64,000 nucleotides of DNA from an uncultured Pseudomonadota bacterium (GCA_949295025.1 CASFJK010000002.1:122885-186884), one strand, 5' to 3'; shown: positions 17,756 through 27,948, counted from the stretch's first letter. Numbers and translations: made by a program. The notes: generated by a model from the letters alone, not told the origin.

Positions 17756-18406
17756 TCAAACTGAAAAAGTTAGTCCATTCGCATAAGAAAGAGATTCTAC
17801 AGAAAGCTCTCCACCGGACATTGAAAATTGATTAGAAATATTTCTAATATTTTGCATTACTTGAACATATTTTTGTTCTAGTTCTAATTTTTTCTTTTCT
17901 TTATCTTCATCATCGCTTTGATCGATCATTTTTATTGAAGCTTTGTATTTTAGTTCTGTTTTTTGCATTGCTAAATTAGATGATGAATTAAGCATCTGTT
18001 TAATTTCCGATACTAAAGAAGAATTTTGATTTAATATATTTTCTATTTTTTCTTTATCTTCTGTATTTCCTTTGATTGCAATTTTTCCCATAGTATCAAT
18101 TTCAAAAGAGATTTTTTGTTTGGGGCTTATTTGATGGGACAATAACAATCGTGTAATTTTTTTCTCAACTTCTGATATTTGTGAGTTAACCTCTTTAGCT
18201 AAATCAACTATACTTGAACTTTTTTGAACATTAACAGATGTATTGTTTTGAGCAATAATTTCTTTTGCCTTATTTGACAAATCTAAAATATATCCATCTT
18301 CAGAATTGTTATTATTTTCGCTTTTTCCTGCAGAAAACTTTGGACTTAAAGAACTTAAAATATGATTCTGAAAAAAAATAGAATTTATTGCTGAATTATC
18401 TATCAT
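17756..18406 (-). CDS. Unknown coiled-coil-rich protein with G8 ribosome site
   Basis: No family recognised. The 216-residue protein is soluble, rich in Ser/Asn/Lys/Glu, with helical segments at 75-100 and 130-195 (KKKLELEQKYVQVMQNIRN) and no signal peptide. The only Shine-Dalgarno-like sequence is a run of eight G residues (C8 on the plus strand at 18414-18421), 7 nt before the ATG, remarkable in such AT-rich DNA. It lies 60 nt upstream of the broken yegD and could share its transcript. Confidence 0.6.
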   Translation of the reverse strand: MIDNSAINSIFFQNHILSSLSPKFSAGKSENNNNSEDGYILDLSNKAKEIIAQNNTSVNVQKSSSIVDLAKEVNSQISEVEKKITRLLLSHQISPKQKISFEIDTMGKIAIKGNTEDKEKIENILNQNSSLVSEIKQMLNSSSNLAMQKTELKYKASIKMIDQSDDEDKEKKKLELEQKYVQVMQNIRNISNQFSMSGGELSVESLSYANGLTFSV

Positions 18407-18413
18407 TGCGAAG

Positions 18414-18421
18414 CCCCCCCC
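18414..18421 (-). repeat. G8 homopolymer serving as ribosome binding site
   Basis: Eight G residues on the minus strand end 7 nt before the start codon of the 17756-18406 gene. Length changes would alter the spacing between the anti-SD pairing and the ATG. Confidence 0.7.
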
Positions 18422-18548
18422 TAAAACTACATTTTTTCATAAAAACATGCAAAAAACATGCCAAACACACATTCAAAAACATCTGATTTAACTTTACTTT
18501 TAGAAAAAATAAAACTAATTTCGAAGAAAAAAATTAAGGAGATGTATA

Positions 18549-19517
18549 ATGCATATTTTAGTTATCGGCGGTGCCGGATATATTGGCTCTCACGTTGTGA
18601 AAGCTTTGCTGAACCGCAACATGAAAGTGACAGTTTTTGATAATCTTTCTACCGGAACAAAGCTCAACTTGTTTCCTCAAGCCGGTTTTATAGAAGGCGA
18701 TATTTTGAACTACGAGCAAATTCTTTCAGCTTTGAAGCAAAATGTTGATGGTATTGTTCTTCTGGCCGGTAAAAAAGCCGTCGGAGAATCTATGGAAAAC
18801 CCGATGAAATATGCATTGAACAACATCAACGGGGTTATTAACGTCTTAAATGCCATGGTTGAAGCCAATGTAAAAAAAGCCATTTTCTCTTCTTCTGCCG
18901 CTGTTTACGGTATGCCGCAATATTTGCCGCTCGATGAAACTCACCCCGAAAATCCGATGAGTTTTTATGGCTTTACCAAGCTTGAAACAGAACGCTTCTT
19001 AAAATGGTATGACCAACTTAAGGGTATCAAATTTGTTTCTTTGCGCTATTTTAATGCTGTTGGTTATGATGAAGCCGGAGATATAAAAGGTTTGGAAGAA
19101 AATCCACAAAACTTGTTGCCGATTGTTATGGAAGCACTTATTGGCAAAAGAGAAAAGCTCAAAATATTTGGAAATGATTATCCAACACGCGATGGCACTT
19201 GTATTCGTGACTATATTCATGTAACAGATCTAGGCTCTGCTCATGCTCTGGCTTTGGAATACCTCGATAAAGGTGGAGAAAGCCAAATTTTGAATTTAGG
19301 AACATCGATTGGTAGTAGCGTCTTAGAAATGGTTAACAAGACGGAAGAAGTTACAGGAAAAAAAGTTCCTTATGAATTTGCATCTCGTCGCGCCGGAGAT
19401 CCTGCCGAACTTACGGCTAAATCAGACAAAGCAAAGGATATTTTAGGCTGGGAACCGACGCATTCCAGCTTGGAAAACATCATATCCTCTACATGGAATA
19501 TGTATAAGAATTTGTAG
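18549..19517 (+). CDS. galE: UDP-glucose 4-epimerase
   Basis: A 322-residue short-chain dehydrogenase-fold enzyme interconverting UDP-glucose and UDP-galactose for surface polysaccharide. The NAD-binding GGAGYIGSH is at 7-15, and the catalytic Ser-Tyr-Lys set includes SSSAAVYG and YGFTK. LRYFNAVG and RDGTCIRDYIHV are typical of GalE. AGGAG precedes the ATG. It is monocistronic and convergent with msbA. A related UDP-hexose epimerase is possible, but GalE is the best fit. Confidence 0.92.
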   Translation: MHILVIGGAGYIGSHVVKALLNRNMKVTVFDNLSTGTKLNLFPQAGFIEGDILNYEQILSALKQNVDGIVLLAGKKAVGESMENPMKYALNNINGVINVLNAMVEANVKKAIFSSSAAVYGMPQYLPLDETHPENPMSFYGFTKLETERFLKWYDQLKGIKFVSLRYFNAVGYDEAGDIKGLEENPQNLLPIVMEALIGKREKLKIFGNDYPTRDGTCIRDYIHVTDLGSAHALALEYLDKGGESQILNLGTSIGSSVLEMVNKTEEVTGKKVPYEFASRRAGDPAELTAKSDKAKDILGWEPTHSSLENIISSTWNMYKNL

Positions 19518-19520
19518 AAA

Positions 19521-19553
19521 AAAAATCCTCACCTTTAAAAGTGAGGATTTTTT
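19521..19553. terminator. Bidirectional terminator between galE and msbA
   Basis: AATCCTCAC / GTGAGGATT with an 8-nt loop, A-run and T-run on either side. Confidence 0.85.
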
Positions 19554-19557
19554 ATAT

Positions 19558-21321
19558 CTATTTAATTTGTGTCCTATAAAGCGCTGCATAGGCACTATTT
19601 TCTTTAGCCAGCAGTTCTTCGTGTTTACCCTCTTCTACAATTTCACCGTTATTGATTACAATTATTTTATCGGCATTTTTAACAGTTGAAAGGCGATGTG
19701 CAATAATAAATACTGTTCTATCTGCCATCAGGTTTTCAATGGCTTGTTGAACAATTCCTTCCGATTTGTTATCCAAAGCAGAGGTTGCCTCATCTAAAAT
19801 AACAATCGGAGCATTTTTTAAGAAAGCACGAGCTATGGCAATGCGTTGCTTTTGTCCGCCGGAAAGCAAGACCCCTCTTTCTCCTATCTCGGTATCCAAC
19901 CCTTTATCTAACGTTTTGATAAAATCTGTCAGACAAGCTGAGTTGATAGCCTGATCTATTTCTTTTTGAGTAGCATGTTGATTACCAAGCAATATATTTT
20001 CTCTGATTGTGCCTGCAAACAAGAAATTGTCTTGAAATACGATTGCTATTTTATCTCGTAAAGAATCAAGATCATAATCACGAATATCAATACCATCAAT
20101 CATCAAAGAACCTGATTTGATATCATAAAAACGAGGCAACAAATTAACTGTAGTGGTTTTTCCGCCACCGGAATTTCCAACAAAAGCTATTGTCTCACCC
20201 ACTTTTACTTTGAGATTGATATGTTTTAATATGGGTTTGTTCTTAACATATTCAAAACAAACATCTTTATATTCGATACCTTCTTTTACTTTGGTTAGTT
20301 TTTTTGCATTGGGTTTGTTTTTTATGGATGGTTCTTTTTTCAATAAATTGAACACACGTTCAATTGCCATTAAAGACATTTGAACGGCATTGAAGTTATT
20401 ACCGATGCTTTTGATCGGATTATATAACATGATTAATGCGGCAATAAAGGAAACAAAGTTACCACTTGAAATCTCATGATTGACAATCAGATAACTTCCA
20501 AGCCAGATAACCAAAGCTATTCCTAAAGAGACAATAAAATGCATTAATGGAGAGATAAGACCTGTTCTTTGAATCATTTTAATGCCAATGCGGAAAAGCA
20601 TATGTAAATCATTTTTGAAACGATTGTAAGCATAGTCATATAAATTATATGAAGAAATGACACGATTTCCGCTGAAAGTTTCATTATAACTGGTGGCTAT
20701 TGCACCTCCGGCAAAAACATTTTGATTCATCAAATCTTTCAATTTTTTTCGAACCGTTGTTAACGGATATAAAGCTCCGCCCAACATTACTACAGCAACC
20801 AAAGCTAATTGCCATGAGTTGTAAAAAAGCACAAATATCAACGAAATTGAAGAAAAAACACGCGTGGTAAATAATTTCACATTAGCGAGCAAACCGCTGC
20901 ATGCCATTTCAACATCATTATTATATCTAAATTGAACATCTCCTGATGTGGTTGTATCAAAAAAATGGGTATCATTGTGAAGCAATTTTTTATACAAATC
21001 GGCTTTCAAATCATTGGTTATTTTACGACCAACCCAAGTGTTTAAATAAGTTGCCAAATAGTTTAATATGCTTTGCAATAAGCTAAAGAAAATGATTAAG
21101 ATGGGAAGATAGGTCGTTGAAGATGTGTTTTTTTCTACCATAACCACATCCATATATGGCTTTAGAGCCCAAGCAATTACCGCATCCATTCCACCGATTG
21201 GGATGGTGATGAGCAAAGCCAGCAAAGCTCTTTTCCAATATGGCTGAATATACGGTGACAACTGTCTATAATTTTTGACCGTATATAATGAATAAAATTT
21301 TTCTTTTAATTTTTGAAACAT
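19558..21321 (-). CDS. msbA: MsbA-type lipid exporter, ABC transporter with fused permease and ATPase
   Basis: A 587-residue half-transporter. The transmembrane domain is about 30-315. The ATPase domain has Walker A GNSGGGKTT, the Q-loop IVFQDNFLFAG, signature LSGGQKQR, Walker B IVILDEATSALD and the H-loop IIAHRL. It is presumed to flip lipid A-core across the inner membrane, in keeping with kdsA in the window. The first possible codon is TTG, but the ATG 3 nt inside has GGA at 8 nt. It is last in the lspA-DUF3035-M16-M16-pgi-mutL-msbA run. Another lipid or drug exporter of this subfamily cannot be excluded. Confidence 0.85.
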   Translation of the reverse strand: MFQKLKEKFYSLYTVKNYRQLSPYIQPYWKRALLALLITIPIGGMDAVIAWALKPYMDVVMVEKNTSSTTYLPILIIFFSLLQSILNYLATYLNTWVGRKITNDLKADLYKKLLHNDTHFFDTTTSGDVQFRYNNDVEMACSGLLANVKLFTTRVFSSISLIFVLFYNSWQLALVAVVMLGGALYPLTTVRKKLKDLMNQNVFAGGAIATSYNETFSGNRVISSYNLYDYAYNRFKNDLHMLFRIGIKMIQRTGLISPLMHFIVSLGIALVIWLGSYLIVNHEISSGNFVSFIAALIMLYNPIKSIGNNFNAVQMSLMAIERVFNLLKKEPSIKNKPNAKKLTKVKEGIEYKDVCFEYVKNKPILKHINLKVKVGETIAFVGNSGGGKTTTVNLLPRFYDIKSGSLMIDGIDIRDYDLDSLRDKIAIVFQDNFLFAGTIRENILLGNQHATQKEIDQAINSACLTDFIKTLDKGLDTEIGERGVLLSGGQKQRIAIARAFLKNAPIVILDEATSALDNKSEGIVQQAIENLMADRTVFIIAHRLSTVKNADKIIVINNGEIVEEGKHEELLAKENSAYAALYRTQIK

Positions 21322-21333
21322 CAAAAATTTCCT

Positions 21334-23211
21334 TTATCTTCGATTAAAAAGCTTTTCAATATCTTTGAGTTTTAGCTCTATGTATGTTGGGCGACCATGA
21401 TTGCACTGTCCAGAATGGTCTGTCTTTTCCATATCTCTGAGCAGACGGTTCATCTCATCAAAATTCAAAGCACGCCCTGCTCTGACTGAGCCATGACAAG
21501 CAAAGGTGGCGCAGATATGGTGCAATTTGTCTGTCAAAGCATATTCACCGCCCCATTCTGCTATTTCCTCGGCTAAATCCGTAATCAATTGTTTTACATT
21601 ACAATCCTTAATCAAAGCTGGAATTTCACGCACAATCACGGCTGTGGTTCCAAATTCTTCAATGACCAGACCAAGCTTATTTAACTCCGTAGTCAAACTC
21701 AAAATGCGTTCTTTAGCTGAAGCATCTAAATCGACAATCTCGGGAATGAGCAACATTTGCGAAGCCAAACGTCCATTTTTTTGCAAATTGGCTTTCATAC
21801 GCTCCATAACAATACGTTCATGAGAAGCATGTTGGTCAATGATAACAATACTATCTTCGGTTTGAGAGATGATATAAGTATTATGAAACTGTGCTTTGGG
21901 AATACCCAATGGTCCGCTCTCTGCTACAGGAAGACTTTCATAAGCTGCCGGCGCTTCTACTTTAACCGAAAATTTGTGCTCAAGTTCAGGTAACTCAACT
22001 TGAGAACGACGGCTTGGCGCCACAACGGCACTTTGAAAATTGAACCCCATCGGGCGCAATGATGTTTGCGGATTATGTTCTTTCAGTTCCAATGTTTCCG
22101 GAATATCTGAAACAAGAACTTGCTCTTGTGCCGGTTCTGTGCGTGGAACGCCGAAGTCCGGTATGGTATCGCGAACAAACTCATTGATGTCTAACGTATT
22201 GGAAGAACGTCTACTTTCAACAGTTAAAGCATTGCGAATAGCACTAACGAGTAAACCTCTGACTAAAGCATTGTCATAAAAACGAACTTCTGCTTTGGCC
22301 GGATGCACATTCACGTCAACATAAGCCGGATCAATATCAAAAAACAAAGCACACATGGGATAGCGGTTGCTTGCCAAAACATCCATATAAGCTCCTTTGA
22401 TGGCACCTAACAATAGCTTATCTCGCACCGGACGATTGTTTACAAACAGATATTGAGATAAAGAATTGGCTTTGTTTAATGTCGGCAAACTGACATAACC
22501 AGAAATGTGCAAATTTTCTCTTTGGGCATCAATCAACACAGAGTTTTCGCCAAATTCTTTGCCCATAACATCTGATAAGCGCTTTAATCTGGCATCAAAA
22601 AGCTCTCCTTGCTCAGCATTTAAGCTTAGTTTCTTTTTATCACCGTCTTTCAGATAAAAAGAAATATGCGGATTGGCCATGGCAATACGGGTTAAAATAT
22701 CTACACAGGCATTGGTTTCTGAAGTTGAGGCTTTCAAAAACTTTAATCTGGCCGGTGTGGCATAGAACAAATCTCTGACTTCTATTCTGGTGCCAAACGG
22801 ATGTGACGCCGGAACGGGTTTGCTTTTTTCTCCGCCGTTGACCTCTATTTTCCAAGCGCTATCGGCATCTTTAGGACGCGAAGTAATGCTTAATCTGGCA
22901 ACAGAAGAAATGGATGGCAACGCCTCGCCTCTAAAGCCTAAGAAATTGATATTAAACAAATTATCATCAGGCAATTTTGAGGTAGCATGTCTTTCAACAG
23001 CCAACTCCAACTCATCCGGTGTCATACCCTTGCCGTTATCTGATACGATAATCAGGCTCTTACCACCATCAACCAATGTTACTTCGATGGAAGTTGCGCC
23101 GGCATCAATCGAGTTTTCTACCAACTCTTTGATTACCGATGACGGACGCTCTATCACCTCACCGGCAGCAATTTGGTTGACTAAGTTTGATGGTAAGATT
23201 CTGATTCCCAT
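21334..23211 (-). CDS. mutL: DNA mismatch repair protein MutL
   Basis: A 625-residue GHL ATPase that couples mismatch recognition to strand excision. The N-terminal motifs are VIERPSSVIKELVENSIDAG, DNGKGM and GFRGEALPSISS. The C-terminal domain carries DQHASHERIVME, which fits the DQHA(x)2E(x)4E endonuclease motif, plus ACHGSVRAG and HGRPTYIEL. This MutL therefore probably nicks DNA itself, as in bacteria lacking MutH. AGGA precedes the ATG, and pgi ends 5 nt upstream. Confidence 0.96.
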   Translation of the reverse strand: MGIRILPSNLVNQIAAGEVIERPSSVIKELVENSIDAGATSIEVTLVDGGKSLIIVSDNGKGMTPDELELAVERHATSKLPDDNLFNINFLGFRGEALPSISSVARLSITSRPKDADSAWKIEVNGGEKSKPVPASHPFGTRIEVRDLFYATPARLKFLKASTSETNACVDILTRIAMANPHISFYLKDGDKKKLSLNAEQGELFDARLKRLSDVMGKEFGENSVLIDAQRENLHISGYVSLPTLNKANSLSQYLFVNNRPVRDKLLLGAIKGAYMDVLASNRYPMCALFFDIDPAYVDVNVHPAKAEVRFYDNALVRGLLVSAIRNALTVESRRSSNTLDINEFVRDTIPDFGVPRTEPAQEQVLVSDIPETLELKEHNPQTSLRPMGFNFQSAVVAPSRRSQVELPELEHKFSVKVEAPAAYESLPVAESGPLGIPKAQFHNTYIISQTEDSIVIIDQHASHERIVMERMKANLQKNGRLASQMLLIPEIVDLDASAKERILSLTTELNKLGLVIEEFGTTAVIVREIPALIKDCNVKQLITDLAEEIAEWGGEYALTDKLHHICATFACHGSVRAGRALNFDEMNRLLRDMEKTDHSGQCNHGRPTYIELKLKDIEKLFNRR

Positions 23212-23216
23212 AAGTC

Positions 23217-24860
23217 CTACTTTCTCAAGTTTTTAATGTATCTGATCAAAGCTGCAGTTGAACTATCATGATTGATGCTCGAAGCATTTTCTTGCAATTC
23301 GGGCAGAATGTCCAAAGCCATTTTTTTGCCCAATTCAACACCAAATTGGTCAAATGAATTGATATCCCATATAATGCCTTGAACAAAAACCTTGTGTTCA
23401 TACATGGCAACCAACATTCCCAAAGTATATGGATCAATTTTTTTGCAAATGATGGTATTGCTCGGATTGTTACCAGGGAAACTTTTATATTTTTTCATAA
23501 AGTCTACAGTTTCTTTGTCTTTTCCGGCTTTGACTAATTCTTCTGCAGCTTCTTTAACGGTTTTTCCTTTCATTAAAGCTTCTGCCTGAGCCAAAACATT
23601 GGCAATCAAAATCTCATGATGATCACCGATTTCGTTATGAGAAATTGCCGGAATGATAAAGTCAACCGGAATTGGAGTTGTGCCTTGGTGCAACATTTGG
23701 AAGAATGAGTGTTGAACATCTGTACCAGCGCCACCAAAAATAACCGCTCCGGTGTTATATTTAATGAATTCATTTTGTTGGCTTACAAATTTTCCGTTAC
23801 TTTCCATCTCTAATTGTTGCAAATATGCCGGAAGATAACGCAAATATTGATCATAAGGAACAACTGCTTGACTGCGAAAACCTAAGAAATTGTTGTTCCA
23901 AATTCCCATTAAAGCCAGCATTACAGGTATGTTGTGTGCTAAATCGGTGTAGCGGAAGTGCAAATCCATGGTATGAGCACCTTCCAACATTTTTTCAAAA
24001 TTGTCCATTCCGACGGCAATGGCAATGGACAAGCCGATAGCTGACCACATAGAATATCTACCACCAACAAAATCCCAAAATTCGAACATGTTTTCGGTAT
24101 CAATACCAAATTCTCTAACTTTTTCTGCATTTGTTGATAATGCAACAAAGTGTTTGGCTACAGCATGCTCGCCCAGGGCATCTACCAACCATTTGCGGCA
24201 AGTTTTGGCATTGGTCAAAGTCTCAATTGTTGTAAAGGTCTTTGAAGCAACAATAAATAAAGTTGTTTCAGGATCAAGCTTGTTTAAAACTTCTGCGCAA
24301 GCTGTTCCGTCAATGTTAGAGATAAAATATGTATTAATGTCTTTGGCTTTATATTTTTTCAAAGCTTCATTAACCATAACAGGGCCTAAATCTGATCCGC
24401 CAATACCGATATTGACAATATTGGTTAATTTTTTGCCGGTATGACCAACAAACTTTCCATATCTAACAGCTTCAGAAAATTGACGCATTTTTCCTAAAAC
24501 TTCATTTATTTGCGGCATTACATTTTTGCCATCAACATAAACCGGTGTGTTATCACGGTTGCGCAATGCCGTATGCAAAACGGCTCGATTTTCGGTAAAG
24601 TTAATTTTCTCGCCGCTAAACATTGCTTGGATTTTTTCTTCTACGCCACGAACTTTTGCCAACTCAAGCAAATATACAACTGTTTTCTCGCTGATGCGGT
24701 TTTTGGAAAAATCGACCAACATAGATTCAAGTTGCAAACTGAATTTGGATGCTCTTTTGTTATCTTCAGCAAACAAATCTCTCATTTCAACTTTTTTCAT
24801 TTTTTTGGCATGACGTTCCAATCTTTTCCATGCGCGCAATTTATTAACTGTACCTATCAT
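23217..24860 (-). CDS. pgi: Glucose-6-phosphate isomerase
   Basis: A 547-residue cytoplasmic enzyme converting glucose-6-P and fructose-6-P. Full length for the classical family, with VNIGIGGSDLGPVMV near 150, SKTFTTIETLTNA near 206, GGRYSMWSAIGL near 266 and GIWDINSFDQFGVELGK near 500. AGGAG precedes the ATG. It lies between an M16 peptidase gene and mutL in a tight operon. Confidence 0.97.
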   Translation of the reverse strand: MIGTVNKLRAWKRLERHAKKMKKVEMRDLFAEDNKRASKFSLQLESMLVDFSKNRISEKTVVYLLELAKVRGVEEKIQAMFSGEKINFTENRAVLHTALRNRDNTPVYVDGKNVMPQINEVLGKMRQFSEAVRYGKFVGHTGKKLTNIVNIGIGGSDLGPVMVNEALKKYKAKDINTYFISNIDGTACAEVLNKLDPETTLFIVASKTFTTIETLTNAKTCRKWLVDALGEHAVAKHFVALSTNAEKVREFGIDTENMFEFWDFVGGRYSMWSAIGLSIAIAVGMDNFEKMLEGAHTMDLHFRYTDLAHNIPVMLALMGIWNNNFLGFRSQAVVPYDQYLRYLPAYLQQLEMESNGKFVSQQNEFIKYNTGAVIFGGAGTDVQHSFFQMLHQGTTPIPVDFIIPAISHNEIGDHHEILIANVLAQAEALMKGKTVKEAAEELVKAGKDKETVDFMKKYKSFPGNNPSNTIICKKIDPYTLGMLVAMYEHKVFVQGIIWDINSFDQFGVELGKKMALDILPELQENASSINHDSSTAALIRYIKNLRK

Positions 24861-24876
24861 TTCTTTCTATTTCTCC

Positions 24877-26298
24877 TTAATTCTTGGCAAAGCTACCGAT
24901 ATTTACAGAAATATAGCCATTTGGTGTAAAATATTTTTTGGCAGCTTCGTTTACTTTCTTAGTACTTATATTTTGTATATATGTGTTTCTTTTTTGCAAA
25001 AAATCTAACCCTAAATTATCTTTTTGCATAAATAATAAAATTTCTGACAAATTGGCAACCGAAGCAAAACGCAAATTGTATGATGATAAGAGATATTCTT
25101 TGGCGTTTTTAACTTCTTCATCACTTGCACCTTTTTGTCCGAACTCATTCCATACTTGTTGCAATATGTTTTTCACTTCAGCATATTTATCTGCCGTGGA
25201 AGAAAAACCTCCTTGCAACAAAGGTGACTTGTCAGCCAAACTCATATAGCTGTATATGCTATACGTTAAGCCTTTTTCTTCTCTGGCCGCTTTGGATAAA
25301 CGCGAACTTAACCCAGAGCCGCCAAAAATATGATTTGCTACATATAAGGGATAAAAATCCTCATCGTTACGAGAAACACCCTTAGCTGCAAAACGCGTAA
25401 TATTTTGTCCGCCGGCTGCAAAATCTATATTTTTATCAGCCATTTTGAAATCAATTTCAGGATTGCGAACAAAACCAATTGCCGTATTTTTAGGTAAAGA
25501 TCCAAAAACATTATCTAAAACATGCCCCAAAGATTCTGCAGAAATGTCTCCAGAAACACCAATCAATAAATTATTTTGCGATAAGTGTGTTTGCATAAAG
25601 TTCATTAAGTCTTGAGCATTAAACTTACTGATATCCTCCCACTTACCCAAAGGATTGCGTCCATAAGGATGGTCTTGATACAAATATTCGGCAAAATTTA
25701 AATTTAAAATGCTCTGCGGATGCTCTTTTTGCAGTAAAAATGCTTTCTGCAACTGTAATTTTGTTCGAGTGAGATCTTCCTCGGCAAAACGGGGATGCAA
25801 TAAAACATCTTTTAAAAGTGCATAAGCTTGTTCTTGATGCTCGCTTGTTGTTATCATAGAACCGCTAAAATCATCCAAACCAGATGAAAAGGATATGCCT
25901 ATTGCATAATTTTCTAACTTTTCTTTAAATTCCTGAGATGTTAAATTTCTTGTTCCTTCCGTCAGCATTGCAGCTGTTACACCGGAAATTCCTTGTTTGT
26001 CTTTGTCTTCAGAAGCTCTTCCTGCTCCTTTGAACATAAAACTAAAACTAATTATCGGAGCAGTCTTTTCTTCAATCAGATAAGCTTTTATCTTATATTT
26101 TGGGGAAACCACTTCTACCGGCTTGACGGCAAAAGTTTTTTCTTTCAAAACAGACTCTGATAAAATTTTGTCAGGATTAAAACAAATATATTGCTTATAT
26201 AAATATTTACCGCTCAGCCCTAATAAAGCCAACAGTACAACTAATTTTAATGTTTTGGATAAGAATCCCGAAGTTTTTGACCTACGACGATAGGGCAT
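24877..26298 (-). CDS. M16 family peptidase-like protein, probably non-catalytic subunit
   Basis: A 473-residue pitrilysin-fold protein. A membrane anchor or signal segment (about 17-35, TLKLVVLLALLGLSGKYL) follows a basic start. Where active members have HxxEH, this one reads GVTAAMLTEGT, so the zinc site is missing. The C-terminal half has the R/Y substrate-binding region GGSGLSSRLSKAAREEKGLTYS. Pairs of one active and one inactive M16 protein are common in alphaproteobacteria; the inactive partner helps hold the substrate. It overlaps the preceding M16 stop by one base (TGATG). Confidence 0.88.
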   Translation of the reverse strand: MPYRRRSKTSGFLSKTLKLVVLLALLGLSGKYLYKQYICFNPDKILSESVLKEKTFAVKPVEVVSPKYKIKAYLIEEKTAPIISFSFMFKGAGRASEDKDKQGISGVTAAMLTEGTRNLTSQEFKEKLENYAIGISFSSGLDDFSGSMITTSEHQEQAYALLKDVLLHPRFAEEDLTRTKLQLQKAFLLQKEHPQSILNLNFAEYLYQDHPYGRNPLGKWEDISKFNAQDLMNFMQTHLSQNNLLIGVSGDISAESLGHVLDNVFGSLPKNTAIGFVRNPEIDFKMADKNIDFAAGGQNITRFAAKGVSRNDEDFYPLYVANHIFGGSGLSSRLSKAAREEKGLTYSIYSYMSLADKSPLLQGGFSSTADKYAEVKNILQQVWNEFGQKGASDEEVKNAKEYLLSSYNLRFASVANLSEILLFMQKDNLGLDFLQKRNTYIQNISTKKVNEAAKKYFTPNGYISVNIGSFAKN

Positions 26299-27629
26299 CA
26301 GTTTTCTCCTTTCGGGTTCAAAATACCAGTTGCGACAAATGTTTGAGAAAGCATTTTGGTAGCGGTTTCTTTTATGTCTTGATATTTTACTTGTTTGATA
26401 TGCTCTGCATGATTTTCAATATCAGCTACGCTCATTCCGACAGCACTCATAACACCTAGGGTATCTGCGGCATCAAACGGATTATCTTGCAGATAAACCA
26501 AACCTGACAGCATTTTTTCTTTGGTATTATTAATTTTATCTATGTTCATTTCTCTAAGTGCTTTTTGTACAGAAGCATCAATTGCTTGTTCCAATTCTTG
26601 CGGAGATACGCCGTCTGCAGGCAAAGCAGAAATACTAAAAAGGCCATAACTTCTGGAGGTGTAATCATATGAAGAAGAAACAGATATTGTTTTCTTTTGC
26701 TTTAAGACTAAATCTTTGTATAGTTCTGAGGTTTCTCCCTCTCCTAAATATTTTGAAAAAACAGTCAAATCATAAATTGCGTTTTTGTCCGTGTTGAAAG
26801 AAGGAGCTATATAGGTTTTGATTAAACGCGGTGTGTTTATCTGGGGTAATGTCATTTCTAGTTTGGACTGCATTGCCGGCTTTATTTTTGAAAATTTTGC
26901 TTTAGCAGCTAACGGACGTTTTTTTATCTCTCCGTAATATTTTTGAGCCAAGACCTGGGCTGTTTGAAAATCTATGTCACCGGCTAAAACCAAAATGGCA
27001 TTATCAGGAGAATAAAAACCATTATAAAAGTTTTGAACATCTTCTAAAGTTAAAGATTTTATCTCGTTTTCCGTTCCGCTAACCGAGCGATTATACGGAT
27101 GTTCTTGCCACAAGATTTTACGATAACTTTCTGTAAAAGGTGCAGATGGATTATTATCTACAACTTGTTTTCTTTCCTGATAAACAATATCTCTTTCCAA
27201 AGAAAAATTTTCAGGCGTTATTTGCAAATTTTCCATTCTATCTGCTTCTAGAGCCATAACCAGTTCTAATTTTGAGATATCTAAAACATGGTGATAAGCC
27301 GTAAAATCAAGAGACGTAAAAGCATTGCTTTCAACACCGTTTTTTTTCAAAACATCATCAAACATTGCTCCGCTGACCTTTGATGTTCCGCGAAACATTA
27401 AATGTTCTAACAAATGGGCCGTTCCTCCCTTGCCGTTTGGTTCATCAACAGCTCCGGCTTTGTACCACAACATATATTTTACAATCGGTGCTTTGTGATT
27501 TTCAGCCACAACAACTTGTAAACCATTGTCTAGCGTAAAACTCTTTGCTCCGAACAATTTGGCTTGTACAGGTTGAGATAAAAGGCAGGCAAAAAGCCCT
27601 AAAAAGATGATGTTTTTTATGTTAACCAT
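26298..27629 (-). CDS. M16 family zinc peptidase (catalytic subunit)
   Basis: A 443-residue periplasmic peptidase. The signal peptide is 1-23. The inverted zinc motif HLLEH is at 72-76, with the third-ligand region ERDIVYQERKQVVDN further on, and the C-terminal domain is complete. It probably forms a heterodimer with the next gene. Its ATG overlaps the end of the DUF3035 gene by 8 nt. The order lspA-DUF3035-M16-M16 is typical of alphaproteobacteria. The in vivo substrate is unknown. Confidence 0.92.
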   Translation of the reverse strand: MVNIKNIIFLGLFACLLSQPVQAKLFGAKSFTLDNGLQVVVAENHKAPIVKYMLWYKAGAVDEPNGKGGTAHLLEHLMFRGTSKVSGAMFDDVLKKNGVESNAFTSLDFTAYHHVLDISKLELVMALEADRMENLQITPENFSLERDIVYQERKQVVDNNPSAPFTESYRKILWQEHPYNRSVSGTENEIKSLTLEDVQNFYNGFYSPDNAILVLAGDIDFQTAQVLAQKYYGEIKKRPLAAKAKFSKIKPAMQSKLEMTLPQINTPRLIKTYIAPSFNTDKNAIYDLTVFSKYLGEGETSELYKDLVLKQKKTISVSSSYDYTSRSYGLFSISALPADGVSPQELEQAIDASVQKALREMNIDKINNTKEKMLSGLVYLQDNPFDAADTLGVMSAVGMSVADIENHAEHIKQVKYQDIKETATKMLSQTFVATGILNPKGEN

Positions 27630-27948
27630 TACGTTTCATTCTTTGCAGTTCTTTGTTAATGGCATTGTCAATTTCATCAATTTTGGTAACGACAGACGGC
27701 TCATCAAAATTAGACACAAAGTTAGCTTCTTCCGTACTTATATTTTCTAATTTTATTTTGGGTTGGACTGATGGCGCTGGACGAACCGGATTTAAATCAG
27801 CTTCCGGCGGCATGGTTAATGGTGCTTTGGTTGAAACCATAAATTCATTAGGCGCTTTTTTAGCTAAACCTAATGTTTCTTTATTAACATTACTACATGC
27901 GCTTAAAGCCAATATGGCAGCCAAAGCTGCCGTTATTTGTTTTTTCAT
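27622..27948 (-). CDS. DUF3035 family lipoprotein
   Basis: A 108-residue lipoprotein. The signal MKKQITAALAAILALSAC ends in a lipobox (LSAC, Cys18). The mature part has NEFMVSTKAPLTMPPEADLNPVRP, split here into NEFMVSTKAPL and MPPEADL, a hallmark of DUF3035. The function is unknown. The open frame extends further upstream, but the chosen ATG has GAGGAAAG before it and overlaps the lspA stop as ATGA. It also overlaps the M16 gene by 8 nt. Confidence 0.85.
   Translation of the reverse strand: MKKQITAALAAILALSACSNVNKETLGLAKKAPNEFMVSTKAPLTMPPEADLNPVRPAPSVQPKIKLENISTEEANFVSNFDEPSVVTKIDEIDNAINKELQRMKRNG

Noticed and set aside
24877-26298. Second active M16 peptidase
   Set aside because: The HxxEH zinc motif is absent at the aligned position.
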